Source of the DNA: Balaenoptera acutorostrata
Lineage: Eukaryota; Chordata; Mammalia; Artiodactyla; Balaenopteridae
DNA: 64,000 nucleotides
Assembly (NCBI RefSeq): GCF_949987535.1
Contig: NC_080079.1
Coordinates: 49,463,000 to 49,526,999 of the forward strand
Direction of reading: 5' to 3'
Shown: one piece after another, positions 46,438 to 57,005 of the stretch
How the letters are laid out: each line of letters opens with the position of its first letter
How positions within the stretch are numbered: position 1 is the first letter of the stretch
Program-made: the position numbers and the translations under genes
The notes under the pieces: model-generated
Told to the model about the DNA's origin: nothing
Databases searched by the model: none
Seen by the model: the letters and a program-made list of their open reading frames with translations, nothing else

Positions 46438-48901
46438 CCAGAGTTCTAAAAATATGTCTCGAGTGATTATTTCTGGCTGGCAACATCAGTGGTGATTTTT
46501 GTTTTTCCATGGATGTGTTTTGCTTCTGAATAGCAAAACGTTCTAGTTAAACATGATCTTCAATTTTAAAAAGAAGCATTTCTAAGGAAAGAATGATGTC
46601 AGGCAGGCACACAGTGCTGGGCAGGGCATAGTGTGTGTTTAATCACTGAGTTCTGTTCCTTTCCCTTTCATGGGAAAAGGGCAAATCTGGAATTTCCACT
46701 CCTCTCAGGAGGCATCCTGGAATGGGAGCTGCTTTTCCTTTGGGCTTGGAGAATAGGACCTCAGTGGCTTCCGGGTTTGTCTAGTTTGGGCCCATGTCTG
46801 ACTGGTTTGTCTCCAAATCAGATCACCACGGCAAAAACATGAGGGTCACCTTTGCAGTGGCCTGGGCTCTGTCACCCCACTGGCAGTTGCCCCAGCACTC
46901 CAGGCCCCTGAACCATTTCCTACACTGCCAGATTCCAGGGGTGAATCTCTGGACTGCTGTGTTGGACACAGACTTGAGTGCCTCTCAGATTGTCCCTATT
47001 TGGGTCTCTTGGGTGATGCTCCACCCACACCAAGTTGCCTCCTACACTCTGAACTCAGCTAAGATGACACATCCTGAGCTGTGGGATCTGACTTTCTGAG
47101 CAAACACTAGAGGGGCCTGCTGATGAAACCTGAAAGTGCAGGGGAGCTAGTTTCCTATGGAGTGAAACTCCACCAATGGGAAGTGGGAGATGGGAGGGGA
47201 AGGAGAAGATAAATTCTCCCTTCTTCCTTTCTTCATGAACTGCTTTTAGGAAAGTCTTGCTAGCCTTCCAGGGAAGTTCTGAGTGCCAAGGCTTAGTCTG
47301 CTGTGCTTCCTGCTGTGCTTTGTCGCTTGTTACAAGGAAGTGGCCAGCATAGTGACCCCACACATCACATCTGTCCTTGCCTCCCTCCCCCTTTTCTCCT
47401 CACCCTCATTGCCCTGGGCTTACTGCTCCTGAATGAAATGTCACACTGAATCCTTGCTTCAGGCTCTGCTTTCTCCAGGACCTGAGCTAAGACAGATCTT
47501 GAGTGCTCCTGGGGTCCTTCCCCATCCTTCCCAACACTCACTGGTGAGGGACAGACATCACCCTCCTGACTGCAGCTTGGCCTCTGCTGAGTGTCTTCTG
47601 AAGATCTAGTCACTCCTTTGCTCAGAGCATCCTGGAGCTGAGCCAAGCTGGAGAAGAACATCCTTCTCCCTCTGCACATGTTCCTCCATGGAGAGGAGGG
47701 AGGGTTCCCAGAGTTCCAAGGCTCAAGGAATAGGCTGAGCTAAGAACTAGGGAAGTGTGTTGCTGAGAATCTGAGCCAGAAAGGAAAGGGTGAGTTTGAG
47801 CTGGGAGAGGGTCAATGTGGGCAGGGACTGAGTCCTTAATGGACCAAACAGCAATTTTGTTGGTGGTTTAATTCCCTAGGCATGGCATATGGGAGTGTGG
47901 CTTAAGGAGAAGAAACCACTGGCCTTCAGCCTTATTTGTTAGGCCAGGATGCAAGGTTACCTGGCCATTCTCTCTCTTACAGCATCCCTACCACGCAGTT
48001 CTGTTAACTGCTGTTCTCCTCCATTCATCAGGGTCTCCTGTCTTCATCCAGTTTGGCTTGGGTCCTGTGGGAGGTGGGGTAGACAATCAGGAAAGTAGTC
48101 TGAAGAGAGTCCGTGCTCAGAATCCTCCCACAGCCCTGGGCCCTTTCTGAGGTTAAGAGGATGTACTCTGACCCCTCTCCTCAGGGCAACATTCAGCTCT
48201 AACCAGCACACTGAGATGTTTCCCCCACTGCTTGGAGTGTTAGTTCTAGGTGCAGGTGGAAGGTGTGGGCAGGTCTCTAACTACAAGGCACTCATGCCAC
48301 CATCACCCCATCCTGGATCATGGCAGACATTACCAATCTATCATGATGTTCTTTCACGCTGAGCCAGGAGTTGCCTTCAGAATCCTTCTCACCACCCTTC
48401 TCCAAGGCAGCAACTACCAGTGGGCTGTATTTGGGATTTGGGATGAGGCCTGTTGTCACTGCAGCCTTAGGCCCTGCGCTGGGACACTTTAAGATAGAGC
48501 CCTTGGAATCCAGGTGAGTTCCCAGGTGTGGATGGTGCCTCTGGCAGTGCTCAGGCAGCCATTCTCAGGGTCAGTTCTCTGGAAATGAGGGTGCAGCTGG
48601 TGAACTTCCCTGCAGGTGTCTAACCTTTTATCAGAGGAGTGGTTAGCTGGTTTAGGTGTACAGTTTCGGACCAAGAAGAGGACTAATTGGCACATGTGAA
48701 TTGGACACATGCCCTTGACCTAAAAATGTAAAAACCAAAACAAAACCCACTTGCACTAAACTCAGTAGATTGCTCAAGTAACGATACGTTTTTACATATC
48801 ATGCTTTGTGAATTCAACGTCTCCCTTTCAAAGTCCCAGAAATCATTTCATGAAGAGAAAAATCTTAAGGGAAATGCACCTTGTCAGTTATAATAGAAAC
48901 C

Positions 48902-48941
48902 TAATAATAATAGTAATGATAATAATAATAATAATAATAAA
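48902..48941. repeat. (AAT)n microsatellite
   Basis: About 13 AAT units with two substitutions. Confidence 0.92.
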
Positions 48942-48984
48942 CATTTATTGAGGATTTAGTATGATCCAGAGGTGACAAAGCCAA

Positions 48985-49200
48985 GTGGCTCAAGGCAGGG
49001 GCTCTGGTGCCTGGGATCAAGTTTAGGCTTTAGGTCTTATTTGGGAAAATTCCCTAACTTGTCTTTGCTTTAGTTTCCTCCTCTGTGAAATGGGGAAAAT
49101 TAAATACATACTTCACAGGATGGTGGTGAGGACTAAATAAATTAATATAAGTAAAAGACTTAGAGAAAGGCTTAGTCTGTTATAAGTGCTCTCTGACTAA
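48985..49200 (+). repeat. MIR SINE
   Basis: GCTTTAGTTTCCTCCTCTGT, GAAATGGGGAAAATTAAATA and GGTGAGGACTAAATAAATTA. Confidence 0.85.
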
Positions 49201-49234
49201 TAATAATAAAAACAATAATGAATATTATTATTAC

Positions 49235-49345
49235 CGTGTCCAGGTCCTCTTTACTCAATCCTCAGAAGTTTTTAGGCAGAATAGTCACTTTAAAGATGAC
49301 GAAACTGAAGCTCAGGGAAGTCAGATAATGCTCTTCTGTTACACC
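49235..49345 (-). repeat. MIR SINE fragment, antisense
   Basis: CTCAATCCTCAGAAG, AAGATGACGAAACTGAAGCT and CAGGGAAGTCAGATAATG. Confidence 0.65.
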
Positions 49346-49947
49346 ATGTTGCTTTCTGACAACATATGATGCTTTTTAATCAGGCTGAACTGTAGTGTGT
49401 CATGTAGAGACAGTTTTGGCTACAAGAAACAGAAAGCCTAAAATACAGCTGCTGGAACCATACATATAGTTATTTATGTAACAAGAAGTCAAGAGATTGG
49501 TCAGAAGCTTGGTAAATGTCATCAAGGATCTAGGCTGTATATTTCCAATCTATCCTCCTTAGCTGTTGACTTTTTGTCTTTTTGCTTATTGCCTCATGGT
49601 CATAAGATGGCTGCCATGATTCCATGTATCACATCAGTGTTCAAGACAGAAACAGGGGAGAAAGGATGGGACCAGCCACATGTGTTCCTGTTGACAGTAA
49701 AGAACAAACTTTTTCAGAAGCCCCCTAACAGACTTACTTCACATCTTTCACAAAAATTGAGCGTCATGGTCACTGAGACTTTCAGCCTCTAGAGTAGGAT
49801 GCAGCAAAGTTTAAGGGAGTTGCAGATGGTTGTTCGGCTAGCCAGCCAACAGTGTCTGCCACATGTGGAAATGAATTGTATCTTGTTTACAGGACCATGG
49901 AATAACAGAGGTGACAAATCTAATCATGTGCTTTTTCTCTTGGGCAG

Positions 49948-50013
49948 ATGCACGTCTATTCTTTGGGAATGACCCTCTACTGGTCAGCAGGGTTTCACAT
50001 TCCACCAAATCAG
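49948..50013 (+). CDS. FRMPD2: FRMPD2 coding exon 4 (KIND domain, residues 104-125)
   Basis: This 66-nt exon of 22 whole codons reads [16 protein letters not shown] followed by HIPPNQ. The acceptor is CTCTTGGGCAG ending at 49947 and the donor GTCTGTG begins at 50014. The [10 protein letters not shown] element corresponds to the kinase helix-F segment (DxWSLG-type) kept in KIND domains. Because it is a multiple of three and phase 0 on both sides, skipping it would keep frame but remove a core helix. Confidence 0.95.
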
Positions 50014-50907
50014 GTCTGTGAACAAGATATTCAAAGTCTTGCCAGGTCATGTCTTTGGATTTCTTTAGTTTTTTCCCAGGGCAGGGACCACATCTTTTGA
50101 GCTATGTGCCACCACTCTGTACTCCTAGGTTCTAGGAAGGATTACCAATCGATTAAAGAGCTGCTCCTGCTGCGTACAGAAAGAACCTCAGAATCCTACT
50201 CAACTTGGCACTCCAGGCAGAAACAATTTGGGATTGGCAAGCAAGATAAGAACTTATTTGCCATTCCAGTCCAGAGGAAGTAGGAAGCTAGAGGATTTTA
50301 TAGATACTGAAGATACCAATTTATAAAAAAGGCTTTAAAGCAGCCCTTCCTGAAGTGAGATGCTTCCATGAAAAAGGGTTCTGTGCTCAATCGATTTGGG
50401 AAAATGTCCCTACAATGTCTTCTTCTTGAAGATTTATCAGAGCAGTTTATTAAAGACTCTGAGAAGGCTTAAAGCACAGAAACTTTTAAACTTTATCATA
50501 GCATTTTACAAAATTTTTGACTACAGGATGCGTATGTGCGTGTTTGTGTTTATGCGTAAATTTTCATCTGACACTTAAGAATTCCGTAGAAACCAGTGTA
50601 ACAAGAACATACACTGGAGAACTCTGTCCAGCCTGTTTGCCTTATTTCTTTCCTCCTTCCCCCCCTTTGCTTCCTTCCTAACCTCCTTCCTTCCTTCCTT
50701 CCATCTCACCCTTGCCCTCTCCAATTAAACATCCCAGTGTTTCCGGCTCCTTCTGAAAAGGGACCTGCCCATGTCCCTCTCCTGTGGAATCTTTCACAGC
50801 TCCCCACTCCCCACGGGGTTGCATTCCACTTCTCAGCAGAGCATACCTGGAGCCCAGAATTGGTTCCTACCTGTGACCCTGGTTCCTCACTGATACTCTG
50901 CCATAAT

Positions 50908-51059
50908 CAGGGCTGGCTTAGTGGGCGTGTGGGCTGTGTAATGGCACAGGGCCCTGGACTTAAAAGGGCTCCCCACTTGATTCAGTGCTCTGCATTAAAG
51001 TTCTTAACAATTTTGACCAAGGGGCCCTGCGTTGTCCTTTTGCCCTGGGCCTGGTCCTG
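50908..51059. mobile_element. Small non-autonomous hAT-type element
   Basis: The left terminus CAGGGCTGGC and the right terminus (complement CAGGACCAGGC) form imperfect inverted repeats. The flanks GCCATAAT and CCCATAGC share CCATA in register, a decayed 8-bp duplication. The internal text ACCAAGGGGCCCTGCG is known from an old mammalian element that I cannot name. Confidence 0.5.
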
Positions 51060-51094
51060 CCCATAGCCTCCTTCCTTCTAGACACATGCCAACA

Positions 51095-51440
51095 TTTGCC
51101 CACACTGCTCCCTCTGTCTGCGGCTCACTCCCCAGCCTTTCTCCTGGCCAGCCCCAGTGTGCTTTTTGAGATTTAGTTCAAATTCTTTCCCCAGCTCCCT
51201 CCTCCCTCCCCAGACTGGGTTAGGCCCCTTCCTCTGTGTTATGACCATGTCTTATGTTTCTGAGACCAAAGCCCTTATCACCCTGTACTGTCCTTGTCTC
51301 TTTAAGTGGCCATCTTCCTCATTAGACTTTACACCTCTTGAAGGCTGGGACTGTCTCCCACCTTATACTGCAAGTAGCCACGCAGTCCCGGCACATAAGA
51401 GGTCCTCGGATGTGCTATATGAGCGTGGGACTCAGTAGCC
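51095..51440 (+). repeat. L2 3'-end fragment
   Basis: CTTATCACCCTGTACTGTCC, TTAGACTTTACACCTCTTGA, AGGCTGGGACTGTCTCCCA and CCGGCACATAAGAGG. Confidence 0.75.
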
Positions 51441-51659
51441 TGGTTACACATGAAGATAGGCATTCACAACTCATGCTCCGTGGCAGGAAATGGTAGTGCA
51501 GTCTTCCTCTGGAAAGTAACTTACAGTATGGGTGAGGGTGAGAAAACACCTGAGAGTGAGTATGAATTTGAGACCTTCCCTATATAAAGGATGGTCATTC
51601 AAATACGTGAGGGAAGTGTTTAATAAGATAACTATTTTTTCTTTTGCTTGATGTGTACA

Positions 51660-51800
51660 TGTGACATAAAGTTCAATCAATGATTATTGACCTTACACTG
51701 ACCACTGGAGATTCCAAAGTGAAAAAGCCACAGTCCCTGTGGTCCTGGAGCTCACACTCTAGCGGAAAGGCACAGTGAGAGCCACCTAAATAATTAGAGA
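51660..51800 (-). repeat. L2 fragment, antisense
   Basis: CAGTCCCTGTGGTCCTGGAG, then CTCACACTCTAGCGGAAAGG. Confidence 0.55.
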
Positions 51801-52181
51801 AAATGTCAAGCTGGCCAGGTGAATGTGAGTTAAAGGCTGACCTGGTTTGATCTGGGTGCTTGGCATAGGCAGAAATCCGTTTTGTCAAGCACCTATTTTT
51901 CGTAGGCATTTCAAGGATGTGTCTGGGCTCCCCGCGCCCCGAAGGACATTGCAGATTAGAAAGCAGCAAACTACACACAGCTGATGCAGAGATAATTGCT
52001 CCGCATTTTGTGGCCTCAGTGATATAGCTGTTTAGCCTCCCTAAACTCCCCAGAAGGAGTGAGCATCTATCTAGTTAATGAGAACATCCGTTCTTAGTTG
52101 TCTCCACGGCACACCTGAGAAGGCACTGGCCTCAGGGGCTGTGGCTCTGGAGGCTTCTCACGTGGCTGCCCCACTCTCCAG

Positions 52182-52373
52182 CCCCTGCAGCTCTGCGAGC
52201 CCCTGCACTCCATTCTGCTGACCATGTGCGAAGACCAGCCTGGCAGGCGGCTACCGCTGCAGTCCATCCTGGAAGCTTGTCGGATTCATTGGGAAGAAGT
52301 GGCTGTCCACCCAGCCTCTGCCAGTCTCCACGTCAGACAGCTGGTCGGCTTGGTTCTGGGCACCATCTCCGAG
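52182..52373 (+). CDS. FRMPD2: FRMPD2 coding exon 5 (KIND domain end, residues 126-189)
   Basis: This 192-nt exon (64 codons) is phase 0 on both sides. It starts [20 protein letters not shown] and ends [10 protein letters not shown]. The acceptor is CACTCTCCAG ending at 52181. The donor is GAG|GTCAGTG at 52374, a weaker-than-average context because +3 is C, although +4 A, +5 G and +6 T fit. It completes the KIND fold. A MER20 element starts only 12 bases into the following intron (see findings). Confidence 0.95.
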
Positions 52374-52385
52374 GTCAGTGTAGAT

Positions 52386-52603
52386 CTGCACTTTCCAAGC
52401 CAGGGGCCACTCGCTAGCCACGTGTGGCTGTTGAAGTTCAAATGAGCTAAGTCATAGTTCATTGAAAGGAAATAAAACATTCAGTTCCTCAGTCACACCG
52501 ACCACACTTAAGTGCTCAGTAGCCCCTTATAGCTGGCGAGGACCATACTGGACAGGACAGATCTAGAACATTCCTGTTACTGCAGTTCTATCAGGCAGTG
52601 CTG
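52386..52603 (-). mobile_element. MER20 (non-autonomous hAT element)
   Basis: The right end, read in complement, starts CAGCACTGCCTGATAGAACT. The middle has TTCAGTTCCTCAGTCACACC, AAGTGCTCAGTAGCC and GCTAGCCACGTGTGGCTG, all in MER20 order and length (about 218 bp). The flanks GTGTAGAT (52378-52385) and GTGAAGAC (52604-52611) match at 6 of 8 positions, as expected for an old hAT duplication. Confidence 0.8.
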
Positions 52604-52699
52604 GTGAAGACCTTTGAGCGAGCCTAGATTTCTAATGTGGCTAAGACCCTTTGAAAGAGCCTCTTTTCATAAAAACAGTCGTGTTTATGACCTATGAGT

Positions 52700-52895
52700 T
52701 AGCTTATCAAAATTCAACTCTAGGCCTTGCACGAGAAGCCTTCCCTGACTTTGTCTATATCGTCCCTGGCCGCTCCCTCCCCTCTGCCATCTTGTACCTG
52801 CAGAGGGTCCCCTTGCTGTGCTTGTCACACGGTGCTGCTTGCTGCCCTTTGCACTCGCCAGTGCCTAGCAAGGGGTCTGGCACATAGTGAGCATT
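52700..52895 (+). repeat. L2 3'-end fragment
   Basis: GAGAAGCCTTCCCTGACTTT, CTTGCTGTGCTTGTCACAC and GGGTCTGGCACATAGTGAGC. Confidence 0.8.
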
Positions 52896-53265
52896 TGGCT
52901 TAGACTGGGTTTCCTTGAAGCAAAGCCAGAGGCGGGCATTCTTGTGCAGGTTAGTTATTGGGGAAGTACTCCAAGGAGAGGGAGTGATGGAAGGATGGGG
53001 GACAAGCCGAGTAAGGAGGTGGTCTCAGGAGGAGACAGCCTCAACCTGATCCCACAGGGAGCTCCAGAGCAGGAATTGCACCAGCCTTGGTCCCCCTTGA
53101 GGCCAGGACAGAGCTGGGACTCGGGTGAGGCAAGTGAGGTGTTCGCTGGGCAGCACTGCACTTGTCCAGGGGCGTGTTGGAGAATTGAGACAGGGGCCAT
53201 GCGAATGGAGAGGAGGGGATGGCTGTGGAGGTGCTGCCCACAGTCAATCAGAAAAGGCCTCTCCC

Positions 53266-53416
53266 AGAAATTCCCTAGTGGTCCAGTGGTTAGGACTCTG
53301 TGCTTCCACTGCAGGGGGCACAGGTTCGATCTCTAGGTGGGGAACTAAGATCTGGAAAGCTGTGCGGGTGGCCAAAAAAAAAAAGAAAAAGAAAAAGAGG
53401 GGAAAAAAAAATAAAA
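53266..53416 (+). mobile_element. CHR-1-type SINE
   Basis: It begins AGAAATTCCCTAGTGGTCCA, has the box B text CAGGTTCGATC and ends in an A/G-rich tail. The duplication GAAAAGGCCTCTCCC (53251-53265) and GAAAATGCCTCTCCC (53417-53431) differs at one base. Confidence 0.9.
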
Positions 53417-54193
53417 GAAAATGCCTCTCCCTTCCTGTCCTCCTTCTTAGACCCCTTCTCTCTTGGCGTGTAAACATGTCGCTCCTGTTCGTTGAGCCAG
53501 AGGATTTGGTGGGGACGGAGGAGGTCCATGTATTCGAAGGACACTAGAGCCTACCATCCATTGATATGTCATTGTCCCCTGATGGACATTGTGATGATCT
53601 GCAGCATTGCCATCGGGAAATCATAAAGTGATTTCGGTCAGGGACTTGTGAAGTGATTTCCACTGCTTATTCGACCCTCACTGGGGCACTGAACTCAGTA
53701 AGCTACAGGGGTGCGTTAAGCACACAGTGAGATTGTGGGAGAGAGACAAGCAAGCAAACTTGCTGTAACATGGTGGAATAGAGGCAGATGTGAGTAAAGT
53801 GACGAGGGGAGGTGATGAGAGGACATTCCTATCTGCAGATATGGAGAGGGCAGAGGTGGAGAGGGTTAGAAGTAGAGAGGATGTAGCTCTGGGCCTTGGA
53901 AGCACAGGAGAGATCATCAGGGAGACCCTGGCCCGTGGAGGGGGCGTGTGAGCGAAGGCACAGATGTGCATGAGTATGCAGGTGTTGGGGGGTGGGGGTG
54001 AGTGAACCACCTCTAGGCTGTGTGGCTGGTACACACAGACCTCGCTCTGGTTGCTACGTGCTCACTGTTGGGCTCCCACTGTGCAGGACAGACCCTTCCA
54101 CACTGACTCAAACCGATAGCCAGGTTGTATGCGTCTGTGTAAATGTCCCCTCTCGACCTTGGGATGCGGATGTGTGATACACTTGACCTTCAG

Positions 54194-54326
54194 GTGGAGA
54201 GGAGGGCTGTGGAGGAAAGCTCGTCCGGGCAGCAGGACAGAAGCTACCTGCTCAGGAACAGGCTGCAGCAGGCCAGCTGTGAGAGCCGGGCAGCGAGGGC
54301 CCCGGGGTGTCTGCATCCCTGCAGAG
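54194..54326 (+). CDS. FRMPD2: FRMPD2 coding exon 6 (post-KIND linker, residues 190-234)
   Basis: The acceptor is TTGACCTTCAG ending at 54193 and the donor GTGGGTATGG begins at 54327. The 133-nt exon starts in phase 0 and ends in phase 1. It encodes [20 protein letters not shown] and later GCLHPCR. The charged, Ser/Arg/Gln-rich composition fits a flexible linker after KIND. It is less conserved than exons 2-5, but the ordered matches VEES, RSYLLR and CLHPCR identify it. Confidence 0.9.
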
Positions 54327-55028
54327 GTGGGTATGGCGCCCTGAGCATTCCCTGGGTGGGCTGATGGTACCCACTCTGTTGTTTCCTGGCCCCTGTGGGC
54401 CTGATGTCCATGCTGTGGAGGCAGAGAAAGCCCGTGCAAACCCCACTCTTCCAGGAAGCCCCTGAAGAGAAGGGGCTGAGCTTAGGACTCGCCTGTGTCC
54501 TGAGGAAAACTTCATCTGGAGATGTAATTTAGCAGAGTTATTTATGTCCAACGTAAACTTTTTTAAAATTGATAAAAACAAATTTAAACAAACGACATGA
54601 AAAAAATTTCCCTTTAATTGATTTCTAGGTGGAGTGAAAGAAAAAGCAATTTATGAAAAAGTGTTTTTGTTGTTGCTCTAGGTGTGTTAGAAGAATGGCC
54701 TTTAGAGTAATCTTCAAATCTTCCACCATTCTCTGCTTTTCAATTTGAGATTTAAAAAAAAATTAATTTACTATTTGTTGTCCATAAAATAAGGTTCTCT
54801 TTGTTGTTAGACTTCATCTTTCCTCCTAAAAACTCCCCCAACCCTCTGTAACTGTTATTTCCATTTCCATTTTTCACATGAGGAAAGAGACTCAGAAAGG
54901 TCAAGTAAATTTGTCAACGGCACACAGCTAGTAAGTCGTGATGCTGATATACACACCCTAGGTTGCTTAATTCAAGAAAGCCATGCTCTTTGCCTCTGCT
55001 CATGCCCTCCAGCATGCTCTTTGGTTAG
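54327..55028 (+). other. FRMPD2: FRMPD2 intron 6
   Basis: GTGGGT to GGTTAG, about 0.7 kb. An antisense MIR lies at about 54845-54975 just before exon 7. Nothing else recognised. Confidence 0.8.
54845..54975 (-). repeat. MIR SINE fragment, antisense
   Basis: TTTCACATGAGGAAAGAGAC, TCAGAAAGGTCAAGTAAATT and CACACAGCTAGTAAGTCG. Confidence 0.8.
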
Positions 55029-55116
55029 TTTCAGAGAGAAGCACAGAGATTCAGAGCTCCCTAGAGCCCAGACTGAGTGCCTCAGCACACAGTTGCTGCA
55101 GCCTCTCTGTGAACAG
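55029..55116 (+). CDS. FRMPD2: FRMPD2 coding exon 7 (linker, residues 234-263)
   Basis: The acceptor is CTCTTTGGTTAG ending at 55028 and the donor GTAAGC begins at 55117. The 88-nt exon starts with the last two bases of a Val codon and ends after two bases of a Ser/Arg codon. It reads VSERSTEIQSS, then low-conservation residues to CCSLSVN. VSERSTE and SLxVN match the human linker as remembered. A competing TTTCAG seven bases downstream would break the phase, so the upstream TTAG is preferred. Confidence 0.83.
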
Positions 55117-55384
55117 GTAAGCAGCAAGGTGTACGGGGCTGTGAACTTGGTGTGGGACGTTGGTGTGGGACCTGCTGTACCCTGCTTCTTTCTTCTGATA
55201 ATTGAGAAGTCTGTTGCTTTTCCAGAAAAAGCCCACCCTATTGCATTGGCAGGTGAAAGAGCCACATTTAAGCAGATATGAAGCCAAGGTGATGAGGGGC
55301 CTGATGGCAGCTATGGTGTCAGGGCATTCTGTCTCCTCTGGGAACCAAGTTCAGGCTCAGTTATGGAACAACATGCTTCTGTTG

Positions 55385-55945
55385 TTGTTGTGATTATCTA
55401 TGTCACATGAGGCTGCGTAACAAACAGCCACAAAACACAGAGAATAAAAACAATGATTTATTTAGCTTTTGATTCTGTGAGTTAGGAATTTAGGCTGTGC
55501 TCAGCTGGGAGGTTCTTCTGGACTCTGCAGGGTGCTCTTGTGCATCTGTGATCAGCTGCACCTCAGCTGGGCAGCTTCACTTCTGGGGGATGGCTGGCTG
55601 TTGTCTAGGCAAGCCCTGGCTCTTCACCACAGGCTAGCTAGCCTGCGATTGTCCTCATGACGATGGCAGAGTTGAGGTCAAGAGAGGGAAGGAGGGAAGG
55701 AGAAAAGGGAGGAAGGAGGGAGGGAGAGAGAGAGAGAGGTATCTCCACAGAACCTCCAGAACTAGCCCTAGCCCTCACTCCTTCCACCTCATTCAATTGG
55801 CCGAAGAAAGCTAGAGGTCAGCCCAAGTTCAAGGAGTGGGGAACAGACTCCACCTCCTGATGGGAGGGGGGTCAAAGTCCCACGGTAAAGGGCATGGATC
55901 AGGGAGAAGAACTGTGGCTATTTTCAAAATCAGTCTAACAAACCT
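55385..55945 (+). repeat. Long interspersed repeat, family unassigned
   Basis: It starts with GAGGCTGCGTAACAAACAGC text, has CAGCTGGGCAGCTTC in the middle and ends with TGGGAGGGGGGTCAAAGTCC and GGGCATGGATCAGGGAG, all known from many mammalian loci. A purine-rich GGAAGG/GAGA tract (55680-55739) lies inside. Confidence 0.55.
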
Positions 55946-56153
55946 GCTTGAAACCCATATGGGCCCATATCTTCCTGGACCTGGGACATTATGCATTTTT
56001 GAAACTTTATTTATATACATCTTGATTCGTTGTCCCTCCACGGATCAGCCAAGGGCTGTAGCCAGCTTGATGTCAAATACACAGCTGGGGCCTTGGCAGG
56101 AGGCTGCAGAGTTCACCTCAAAATGCTTTTTCCTCTATTTAAAACTCTATTTG

Positions 56154-56449
56154 TGGGACTTCCCTGGTGGCACAGTGGTTAAGAATCCGCCTGCCAATTC
56201 AGGGGACACGGGTTTGAGCCCTGGTCCTGGAAGATCCCACATGCTGCGGAGCAACTAAGCCCGTGTGCCACAACTACTGAAGCCCACGTGCCTAGAGCCC
56301 GTGATCTGCAACAAGAGAAGCCACCGTGACGAGAAGCCACCGTGACGAGAAGCCCGTGCACCACAACGAAGAGTAGCCCCTGCTCGCCGCAACTAGAGAA
56401 AGCCCATGTGCAGCAACGAAGACTCAATGCAGCCAAAAATAAATAAAAC
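56154..56449 (+). mobile_element. CHR-type SINE with extended body and internal duplication
   Basis: Head TGGGACTTCCCTGGTGGCAC, body with CCACAACTACTGA, A-rich tail AAATAAATAAAAC. The target-site duplication AAAACTCTATTTG is at 56141-56153 and 56450-56462. The 16-bp unit GAGAAGCCACCGTGAC occurs twice in tandem (56315-56346). Confidence 0.93.
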
Positions 56450-56878
56450 AAAACTCTATTTGCTATTTTCCCAATGAAAATCCCCCTTTTTTTTTTTCTG
56501 ATTCCATAAACAATGTGTGTTTATCGTTGAAACATTTTGAACAATAGATAGAATTCTAGGCAGGAAAGTCAGAACCCTCTGCAGCCCCATCGTCCTGTGT
56601 TCAGGACCTGGGGTCACGGGCCCGGCCTGTCCTGAGCTCAGTGAGCAGAGGCAGGGTCAAAGTGGGGTGAGGAAGAGACGGACTGCACCCTTGTACCTCA
56701 AAACAACCCCTGTGGCTCTGCAGCCCTAACTTCTCTGGGCCTCAGCCTCCTCATTGACAAAGCGGATATAACTCGTGGGGCAAAGGGGCAGTAGTGGGTA
56801 CACGTGTGTGTGGGGGCTTTTGCTAGATGGAAGCTGTTTCCACTGTTAACTGTTGCTCCTTCTCTGACCGCTGGCCAG

Positions 56879-57005
56879 CGTTCTTCCAGCTGAAGTTCCC
56901 CCAGATCTTCAGGAAGGCCGACGGCTCAGCTCTGGTTCTGCTCTCCCAGAAAACTCACAGCTAGCAACTTCTTCTGGAAAGGGTTTCCTGCAAAGAAAGG
57001 GAAAG
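56879..57005 (+). CDS. FRMPD2: FRMPD2 coding exon 8 (linker, residues 263-305)
   Basis: The acceptor is CGCTGGCCAG ending at 56878 and the donor GTGAGCAG begins at 57006. The 127-nt exon supplies one base to complete the split codon, then VLPAEVPPDLQEGRRLSSGS and finally GFLQRKGK. GRRLSSGS and GFLQR anchor the match to human FRMPD2. A second AG lies 11 bases inside (ending 56889); using it would shift frame and give an immediate TGA, so it is rejected. Codon three-periodicity is weaker here, as expected for a disordered linker. Confidence 0.86.

Larger units (their letters stand above)
45860..49947 (+). other. FRMPD2: FRMPD2 intron 3
   Basis: GTAAGG to GGGCAG, about 4.1 kb. It holds a Z-DNA-type tract (46401-46437), an (AAT)n run and two MIRs. 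The 46440-48900 part shows no repeat or exon that I recognise. Confidence 0.85.
50014..52181 (+). other. FRMPD2: FRMPD2 intron 4
   Basis: GTCTGT to CTCCAG, about 2.2 kb. It contains a (CCTT)n patch at 50645-50705, a small hAT-type element and L2 fragments. No additional exon seen. Confidence 0.85.
52374..54193 (+). other. FRMPD2: FRMPD2 intron 5
   Basis: GTCAGT to CTTCAG, about 1.8 kb. It contains MER20, L2, possible LTR-like text (52900-53250) and a SINE. No further exon seen. Confidence 0.85.
55117..56878 (+). other. FRMPD2: FRMPD2 intron 7
   Basis: GTAAGC to GGCCAG, about 1.8 kb. It holds an unassigned long interspersed repeat, its internal purine-rich tract and a SINE. Confidence 0.83.

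Noticed and set aside
48902..49215. Regular short repeats considered as a CRISPR-like or satellite array.
   Set aside because: They are AAT/TAA microsatellite runs separated by a MIR, with no direct repeat-spacer structure.
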